DNA of 64,000 nucleotides from an uncultured Treponema sp. (lineage in GTDB: Bacteria; Spirochaetota; Spirochaetia; Treponematales; Treponemataceae): the NCBI GenBank assembly GCA_946535985.1, contig CAMNDY010000007.1:1-64000 (forward strand), read 5' to 3'. Made by a program: the position numbers and the translations under genes. Positions 58,962 through 64,000 of this stretch are shown here, in pieces. Position 1 is the stretch's first letter. Each line of letters begins with the position of its first letter. The notes under the pieces were generated by a model. It ran no database searches. It worked only from the letters and a program-made list of their open reading frames with translations, and had not been told where the DNA came from.

Positions 58962-59010
58962 ACTTAAATATTAAAGATTTATTAAAGGTTGGTCAATGTC
59001 TCTATTCTTA

Positions 59011-59877
59011 TTATTGAAACACAATATCCCCGGTGTCTACGCCCATACCTTGCAGGGTTTCTTTCATTGTCTGGGTGGTGGCCCAGATCTGGGGTTCGTA
59101 GCCTTTTCCTTCGCCTAAATAATTGGATGGCAGGTTTCGCCAGAAGCTGTCTACGCCAAAGTATAAAATGATTTTTAAGTCTTCATTTTTGAAGGTCTGG
59201 CAGTTGCCATAAGCCTGGCAGCCTCCGGAATGGGTGCCAATCAGGATGCTTTTCCAGGGATGTTCATTCTGCCAGGCAAAAAGGCGCCACAATTCACCGC
59301 CACTATAACTCCAGTTGTCTTGAAGAACTAGAATTGTTCCTGAATAAGACCAGGCATCAAGGCGGCCCATCAATTCAATCTGCGGCCCGTCGCTTCCGCC
59401 ATAGTTACTGCGGGCATCAAGAATTAAAAAATCCTTTTTAAGAACCTTTTCATATATTTTTGGCAGATTATTATGATATTCATCGCTTATACAGCTGTTA
59501 AAACGCACATAATATGCATTTGAAGTTTCTTTTTCAAAATATGTTTGTCCTGCAGGATCCAGACTTTCTGTTGTGCCTTCATCATGTGCAAATGGCTGAC
59601 GATATTCAAAATCTCTGACTCTCATATAAAAATGGCAGTCGTTCATATATTTATCGAAAAGCTTTGTAAGGTCAGAAAAGGTTTTGGCCTTAAAAAAATC
59701 CTTTTGTGAAAAACCAAGCTTTTCCATATCGTCAATGCCGGCATAATTGTCATCTAAAGTTTCCCAGATATATGTAAGCTCTGTTTTAGAAAGGCGGTCA
59801 GCGCGTGGTTTTGCAAAAATCAGAGCGTTGGCGGCACCAAATAACATCAAAATTGCAATTAATACCTTTTTTTTCAT
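59011..59877 (-). CDS. Exported S41-like peptidase
   Basis: 288 residues. Sec signal (KKKVLIAILMLFGAANALIF), then a domain with S41 (C-terminal processing protease) features: a helical start, the strand-turn FLILDARSNYGGSDGP, the expected nucleophile Ser in NWSYSGGELWRLFA, and IGTHSGGCQAYGNC where classic members carry G-x-x-T/S-x-G-K. The usual catalytic Lys is not seen, and there is no PDZ domain. It may use a different base or be inactive. Its start overlaps the stop of the upstream kinase gene by 4 bases (ATGA). Confidence 0.72.
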   Translation of the reverse strand: MKKKVLIAILMLFGAANALIFAKPRADRLSKTELTYIWETLDDNYAGIDDMEKLGFSQKDFFKAKTFSDLTKLFDKYMNDCHFYMRVRDFEYRQPFAHDEGTTESLDPAGQTYFEKETSNAYYVRFNSCISDEYHNNLPKIYEKVLKKDFLILDARSNYGGSDGPQIELMGRLDAWSYSGTILVLQDNWSYSGGELWRLFAWQNEHPWKSILIGTHSGGCQAYGNCQTFKNEDLKIILYFGVDSFWRNLPSNYLGEGKGYEPQIWATTQTMKETLQGMGVDTGDIVFQ

Positions 59878-60470
59878 ACATTTTTTCCTTTTATCTTTTC
59901 TTCTATCATTTGTAAAAAATCGTCAAAAAGTTTTTCTCTCCTTCGGGCTGTTTCGTAAAAAGGTATGCTTAGTTTTTCACATTGTTCTTTCATAATAAGA
60001 CTCTGCTCCACAATATATTCAGCACCTTCGAGAAGCTCATCATCAGATCTATTAAAAGTATAATCCTTGGGAGTGTCGTATTTTCGCTGAATTTCAACAC
60101 GTTCCTGGGGAGTTACGTCGGAGGTAAGAAAATAAAATACCTGGCAATTAGCCCCGCGTAAATATTTTTCGTAATCCTGGGGTAAAAGCTGATACATATC
60201 AAAAACCATGCCGGGTTCAGACACATCATATTTTTTACTGTCGATCATAGCTCTTACAAAGGGAGCCATTTTTCCACTAATGAGTTTTAGCGTGTCCAAA
60301 GAGGATAATCCGCAATAAGTATTTACTCCTGTCTCTGGAAAACATTTTTCAAAACCCGCAATAATTGTATCCATACTGATATGTTGAAATCCAAAACGTT
60401 TTGAAAGAAGTTGAGAAATTGTACTTTTTCCAGCGCGAGGAACCCCGGCAATGATAATGTTGTTTTTCAT
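59874..60470 (-). CDS. P-loop kinase-like protein
   Basis: 198 residues. Walker A IAGVPRAGKSTISQLL at the N-terminus, then HISMDTIIAGFEKCFPETG, a lid-like region around TPQERVEIQRKYDTP and a helical C-terminus. It resembles adenylate/shikimate-type kinases and AAA_33 proteins that phosphorylate small molecules; the substrate is unknown. ATG 60470 is chosen since the upstream extension (to 60527) would run into the divergent yhbY gene. Confidence 0.75.
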   Translation of the reverse strand: MKNNIIIAGVPRAGKSTISQLLSKRFGFQHISMDTIIAGFEKCFPETGVNTYCGLSSLDTLKLISGKMAPFVRAMIDSKKYDVSEPGMVFDMYQLLPQDYEKYLRGANCQVFYFLTSDVTPQERVEIQRKYDTPKDYTFNRSDDELLEGAEYIVEQSLIMKEQCEKLSIPFYETARRREKLFDDFLQMIEEKIKGKNV

Positions 60471-60511
60471 GTTTACTTGTGTAATTGTACAAAGATTGAT
60501 AAAATCAAGCA

Positions 60512-60796
60512 ATGATAGAATTAACAAGTAAACAAAGAAAAGAATTAGAAAGGGTTGCCCACGATTTGCAGCCGGTTGTTATTGTTGGTGGTGCAGGTGT
60601 TACTGACGGCGTTATGGATATGATAGACAAATCTCTGGCCGCGCACGAGCTTATCAAAGTAAAATTCAACGAATATAAGGATGAAAAACAGGAGCTTACC
60701 CAACAAATCTGTGAAAAAACAGCTGCTACTCTTGTAAGAATCATTGGTAACATTGCAATTCTTTTCCGCGAAAAGGAAGAAAAAGATGATAATTGA
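60512..60796 (+). CDS. yhbY: YhbY/CRM-domain RNA-binding protein
   Basis: 94 residues. LTSKQRKELERVAHDLQPVV, then VGGAGVTDGVMDMIDKSLAA (the GxxG RNA loop region) and HELIKVKFNE form the CRM domain. Members associate with pre-50S ribosomal subunits and help ribosome assembly. The next gene's ATG lies within its last codons (11-base overlap). Confidence 0.88.
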   Translation: MIELTSKQRKELERVAHDLQPVVIVGGAGVTDGVMDMIDKSLAAHELIKVKFNEYKDEKQELTQQICEKTAATLVRIIGNIAILFREKEEKDDN

Positions 60797-61580
60797 TTTT
60801 CATGCTCATATATATCCGGAAAAGATTGCCGAAAAAGCTACTGCAGCTGTTGGAACTTTTTATGGAGATGCCCCTATGGCCTGGCATGGACGCGCCCAGG
60901 AGCTTATAGAAAGTGGGAGCAGAATTGGCGTAGAAAAATATATTGTCCACTCTGTTGCAACAAAAGCCGAACAGGTTGAATCAATTAATAATTTTATTAT
61001 CAGTGCCTGCGAAAAATACCCTCAGTTTGTTGGTTTTGCTACCATGCATCAGAATTATCAGAATTATGAAGCAGAACTTGATCGTGTTTATGCAGCAGGC
61101 CTGCGCGGTGTAAAACTTCACCCTGATTTTCAAAAGTTTCAGTGCGATATGCCGGAAATGGACGGACTTTACAGCAAGTGTGCAGCTCTTAATATTCCTG
61201 TTCTTTTTCATGCTGGAGACTGCCGTTATGATTTTTCCGGTCCAAAAAGAATTGCCCATGTTATGGAAAAACATCCCGACCTTATTGTAATTGCAGCTCA
61301 CTTTGGCGGTTACACGGAATGGGATAATGCAATGGAATATCTTGTTGGCAAAGATGTTTATTTTGACACTTCAAGCACCCTTTGGAAACTGCCTGTAGAA
61401 AAAGCCAACAAAATGCTCAAGGCCCATGGAATAGAAAAATTCCTTTTTGGTTCTGACTTTCCAATGTGGGACCACGAAGATGAAATGACCCGCTTTAATC
61501 AGCTGGATTTGAACCAGGAAGAAAGACAGGCTGTTTTATATGATAACGGTGCAGCGCTTTTAAAGAGGATTGGAGCATAA
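60786..61580 (+). CDS. Amidohydrolase family (TIM-barrel metal hydrolase)
   Basis: 264 residues. IIDFHAHIYPEK starts the barrel with the H-x-H metal motif. HPDFQK near residue 115, VLFHAGDCR (third His), IAAHFGGYTEW (His) and the final Asp in FLFGSDFPMWDHEDE complete the amidohydrolase 2 pattern of decarboxylases and lactonases such as ACMSD or resorcylate decarboxylase. The substrate is unknown. ATG 60786 is chosen over the frame's first Met at 60744 because it begins at the conserved motif. Confidence 0.88.
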   Translation: MIIDFHAHIYPEKIAEKATAAVGTFYGDAPMAWHGRAQELIESGSRIGVEKYIVHSVATKAEQVESINNFIISACEKYPQFVGFATMHQNYQNYEAELDRVYAAGLRGVKLHPDFQKFQCDMPEMDGLYSKCAALNIPVLFHAGDCRYDFSGPKRIAHVMEKHPDLIVIAAHFGGYTEWDNAMEYLVGKDVYFDTSSTLWKLPVEKANKMLKAHGIEKFLFGSDFPMWDHEDEMTRFNQLDLNQEERQAVLYDNGAALLKRIGA

Positions 61581-61581
61581 A

Positions 61582-61608
61582 GGGCCCTTCGACAGGCTCA
61601 GGGACCGC
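61582..61608. repeat. Family B repeat before a MATE gene
   Basis: GGGCCCTTCGACAGGCTCAG plus GGACC, ending 8 bases before ATG 61616. The downstream edge of the repeat supplies the purine-rich bases next to the start. Confidence 0.8.
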
Positions 61609-61615
61609 AGGGCAC

Positions 61616-62992
61616 ATGCAAAACGCAGACGAACAATATAACAAGATGGTAAATACTCCGGTCTGGAAGCTTATTACAAAGCTTGCCATTCCGACAATTA
61701 TTTCCATGCTTGTAACTTCGCTCTACAACATGGCCGATACTTTTTTTGTTTCGCAGCTTGGAACAGAGGCCAGTGCCGCCGTTGGAATAGTTTTTCCTAT
61801 AATGTCTATTATTCAGGCCTGCGGTTTTACCCTTGGTATGGGTTCCGGAAGCCTTGTATCAATCCGTCTTGGTCAAAAACGTAACGAAGAAGCTTCAATA
61901 ATCAGTTCTACAGCATTTTTTGCAGCGCTTGGCGTTGGTATTCTTATTACATGCTTTGGAAATCTTTTTGCACAGGCAGTTTTAAGCTTTGTTGGTGCCA
62001 GCGAAAGTGTTCTTCCTTATGCAAAAGATTATGCCCGTTATATATTCTGGGGCGCTCCTTTTATGTGTGCTTCCTTTGTTTTGAATAATGATTTACGCGC
62101 AGAAGGAAAGGCCTTTTTAAGCATGATTGCCCTTACAACCGGCGGCATACTCAACATGATTTTAGACCCAATCTTTATTTTTAAAGATCTTCCACTTTTT
62201 GGACTCCATTTACGTGGTCTGGGCCTGGGCATTCGCGGTGCCGCTCTTTGTACCCTTCTAACACAATTTACAAGCTTCTGGCTGCTTTTTCAGTTTTATC
62301 TTAGACGCAAAGCAATTTGTCATATCAGTGTAAAAAATATAGCAAAATCGCCGGCTGTTTTGGGAAAAGTTGCTTCTACAGGACTTCCTTCTCTGGCACG
62401 TCAGGGTTTGGCAAGTATTGCTTCTATTATGCTTAATAAAACTGCTGCAAGCTTTGGTGTCAGCGCCGTTGCAGCCATGGCTATTGTTCTAAAAATCGTA
62501 ATGTTTATTGCCAGCATGATGATTGGAATTGGACAAGGCTTTAGTCCGGTCAGCGGTTACAACTATGGTGCAAAAAGATATGACAGAGTTCGAAAGGCTT
62601 ATGTTTTCCTTGTAGTAAGCGGGGCTTGCGTGATGTCTGTCTTTGCTATTCTTGCAGTAGTATTTGCCCCTCAGATTATCAGAGCTTTCCGCGATGATCC
62701 TGAAGTTATTGCAATTGGAAGCGTTACCTTGCGCTGGCAGGCAGCCTTTTTACCGCTTCATGCGCTTATTGTTGGTACGAATATGCTCATGCAGTCTACC
62801 CGCCATATAAAACAGGCAACTTTCCTTTCTATGAACCGTCAGGGCATATATTTTATTCCTGCAATTCTGATTTTACCAAGGCTGTTCGGACTTTTTGGAG
62901 TAGAAATCAGCCAGGCCGTGGCAGATCTTCTTAGTACCTTTACAGCAATTCCTTATATGATCTGGTTCTTCAGAAAATTGCCAAAATCATAA
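61616..62992 (+). CDS. MATE family efflux transporter
   Basis: 458 residues with about 12 membrane helices. MatE signatures: KLAIPTIISMLVTSLYNMAD, SQLGTEASAAVGIVFPIMS, GMGSGSLVSIRLGQ, LVSIRLGQKRNEEASII, and in the second half GLPSLARQGLASIASIMLNK and GIGQGFSPVSGYNYGAKRYD. Probably exports toxic compounds. It is not closely similar to the MATE protein at 40208-41566. The start is ATG 61616, preceded by a family B repeat and AGGG. Confidence 0.92.
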   Translation: MQNADEQYNKMVNTPVWKLITKLAIPTIISMLVTSLYNMADTFFVSQLGTEASAAVGIVFPIMSIIQACGFTLGMGSGSLVSIRLGQKRNEEASIISSTAFFAALGVGILITCFGNLFAQAVLSFVGASESVLPYAKDYARYIFWGAPFMCASFVLNNDLRAEGKAFLSMIALTTGGILNMILDPIFIFKDLPLFGLHLRGLGLGIRGAALCTLLTQFTSFWLLFQFYLRRKAICHISVKNIAKSPAVLGKVASTGLPSLARQGLASIASIMLNKTAASFGVSAVAAMAIVLKIVMFIASMMIGIGQGFSPVSGYNYGAKRYDRVRKAYVFLVVSGACVMSVFAILAVVFAPQIIRAFRDDPEVIAIGSVTLRWQAAFLPLHALIVGTNMLMQSTRHIKQATFLSMNRQGIYFIPAILILPRLFGLFGVEISQAVADLLSTFTAIPYMIWFFRKLPKS

Positions 62993-62998
62993 ACTTTT

Positions 62999-63027
62999 TT
63001 TACAAATATCCTTTCTCGTGGTATAAT
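62999..63027 (+). promoter_or_regulatory. Promoter of the acyltransferase-like gene
   Basis: TTTACA (62999-63004), 17 bases, TATAAT (63022-63027). A strong match. AGGAG precedes ATG 63065. Confidence 0.7.
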
Positions 63028-63064
63028 TTAAGTTACTATTAACAAAAACAATAGGAGTAGCAAA

Positions 63065-63901
63065 ATGCGTAAAGATGGTAGGAAAATTAAGACTATCGAC
63101 CCGATGTATAAGCTTATTTCACATATCATGGTAGAACGAAGTGATTCTATGAATATGATTGAGCTTACAGTTCAGCAGGATCCTATCAGAAAATATATAC
63201 GAAAGAAAAAGGATGAAGGATATACCTTTAGTCATCTGGCTGTTGTGCTTGCTGCATACATAAGAACTATTGCAGATTATCCCTTTTTAAATAGATTTGT
63301 AGTAAATAAGACCCTTTATGCCCGAAAAGAAGTGGCAATAGGAATGGTTGTTCTTAAACCCGGCGAAACAGAAGGTACAATGAGTAAAATGTACTTTAAT
63401 CCTGGTATGACTATTTATGAAATTCAGAATGTTCTTGATGAATATATTAATAAAAACCGTGGAGCAGGAAAAACAAACTCTACCGATAAGCTCATGGGAA
63501 TTCTTCTTTCTATTCCAGGACTTGCCCGAGTGGGAGTAAATTTTATTAAATTTTTAGATAAACACGGTTTACTTCCTAAGGCTGTTATTGATGCCAGTCC
63601 TTTTCACTGTACTATGACTATTACTAATCTTGCCAGTATTGGTACCAACTATATTTTCCACCATGTTTACAACTTTGGTACAACTTCGATGATTATGGCT
63701 ATGGGAAATACACGCGAGGATCCTGTAAAAAGACACGGCGAAATTGTTTTTGAAAAAGTAATTCCAATTGGTCTTGTTATGGACGAACGAATAGCAGAAG
63801 GTGTACAGTTTGCAATGGCTTGTAGAAAACTCCAGAGCATTCTGCAGAATCCGGAAGTTTTGGAACAGCCGCCAGAGCAAGTAAAAGAAGATATAAAATA
63901 G
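63065..63901 (+). CDS. 2-oxoacid dehydrogenase acyltransferase-like protein, no lipoyl domain
   Basis: 278 residues. The fold pattern of the CAT/E2p catalytic domain is seen in FSHLAVVLAAYIRTIADYPF, NRFVVNKTLYARKEVAIGMV, PFHCTMTITNLASIGTNYIF and a C-terminal VMDERIAEGVQFAMACRKLQ. In real E2 enzymes the last segment carries H-x-x-x-D-G; here the His and Asp-Gly are missing (DERIAEG). There is no lipoyl or E1/E3 neighbour. It may be an acyltransferase with another catalytic residue or a binding protein. Confidence 0.78.
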   Translation: MRKDGRKIKTIDPMYKLISHIMVERSDSMNMIELTVQQDPIRKYIRKKKDEGYTFSHLAVVLAAYIRTIADYPFLNRFVVNKTLYARKEVAIGMVVLKPGETEGTMSKMYFNPGMTIYEIQNVLDEYINKNRGAGKTNSTDKLMGILLSIPGLARVGVNFIKFLDKHGLLPKAVIDASPFHCTMTITNLASIGTNYIFHHVYNFGTTSMIMAMGNTREDPVKRHGEIVFEKVIPIGLVMDERIAEGVQFAMACRKLQSILQNPEVLEQPPEQVKEDIK

Positions 63902-63907
63902 GCCCTT

Positions 63908-63943
63908 CCCTTCGACAAGCTCAGGACAAGCTAGGCTCAAGGA
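63908..63943. repeat. Family B repeat, extended copy
   Basis: CCCTTCGACAAGCTCAGGAC followed by a partial second copy (AGGCTCAAGGACC), between two genes. Confidence 0.75.
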
Positions 63944-63959
63944 CCACAAGGATGTTTTT

Positions 63960-64000
63960 ATGAAATACTATGTAGACGCAAAGGTAGGGCAGACCGGAGA
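63960..64000 (+). CDS. Start of a gene cut by the right edge, beta-helix-like
   Basis: ATG 63960 opens MKYYVDAKVGQTG, typical of the first strand of right-handed beta-helix proteins (pectate lyase-type or arabinofuranosidase-like), which begin Y-Y-V-D-A/P-x-x-G-x-x-G. Only 13 codons are visible. GGATG precedes the start with no strong binding site. Confidence 0.5.
   Translation, partial: MKYYVDAKVGQTG

Noticed and set aside
1-64000. CRISPR array
   Set aside because: The clustered repeats at 32445-32976 are perfect-type palindromes with irregular spacing and match parS, not a repeat-spacer array. No cas genes are present.

Overview
The window looks like the origin-proximal part of a host-associated, plant-fibre-degrading Treponema chromosome (AT-rich, spirochaete-type lipoproteins with Cys lipoboxes). 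The species assignment is inference from gene content. No rRNA, tRNA or CRISPR array was recognised.

Layout. Positions 1-13.5 kb hold small housekeeping and accessory genes: a methyltransferase, two GNAT acetyltransferases, a DinB-like protein, tcdA, purA-xylB, a GH10 xylanase lipoprotein, a membrane-anchored binding protein, a sodium-dependent transporter, metF, and a cyclophilin-FKBP fusion lipoprotein. From 13.5 to 21.6 kb is the classic minus-strand origin block jag-yidC-yidD-rnpA-rpmH-dciA-recF-dnaN-dnaA, with an oriC-like region (AT-rich tract, DnaA-trio, DnaA boxes) between dnaN and dnaA. gyrB diverges from dnaA across a GC-rich palindromic element flanked by near-copy promoters. gyrA lies 5.3 kb further on, after an HTH/DUF4160/DUF2442 cassette, small lipoproteins and acetyltransferases.

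The most striking region is the 1.24 kb without protein genes at 32.1-33.4 kb. It holds a divergent regulatory region with two copies of a palindromic operator-like motif, a short promoter-to-terminator unit that may make a small RNA, a cluster of nine parS-like sites (ParB centromere sites) flanked on both sides by consensus DnaA boxes, and a 150-base palindromic element that folds into a three-way junction.

From 33.4 to 64 kb: a GNAT and a J-domain protein, a trmB-ddh-lysA lysine operon diverging from a GH27 alpha-galactosidase with a nested domain, two MATE exporters, a double alpha/beta-hydrolase, a 919-residue surface lipoprotein, a DUF763-Nudix-HrpB helicase run, proline genes (proC, proB, proA), an S41-like protease, a P-loop kinase, yhbY with an amidohydrolase, and a degenerate acyltransferase. 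A beta-helix protein probably starts at the right edge.

Two families of short palindromic repeats are scattered through the window. Family A has GTCATT...AATCT ends. Family B has a core close to CCCTTCGACAAGCTCAGGGA. They lie mostly between genes, but copies sit in frame inside three genes (DUF763, HrpB-like helicase, proA).
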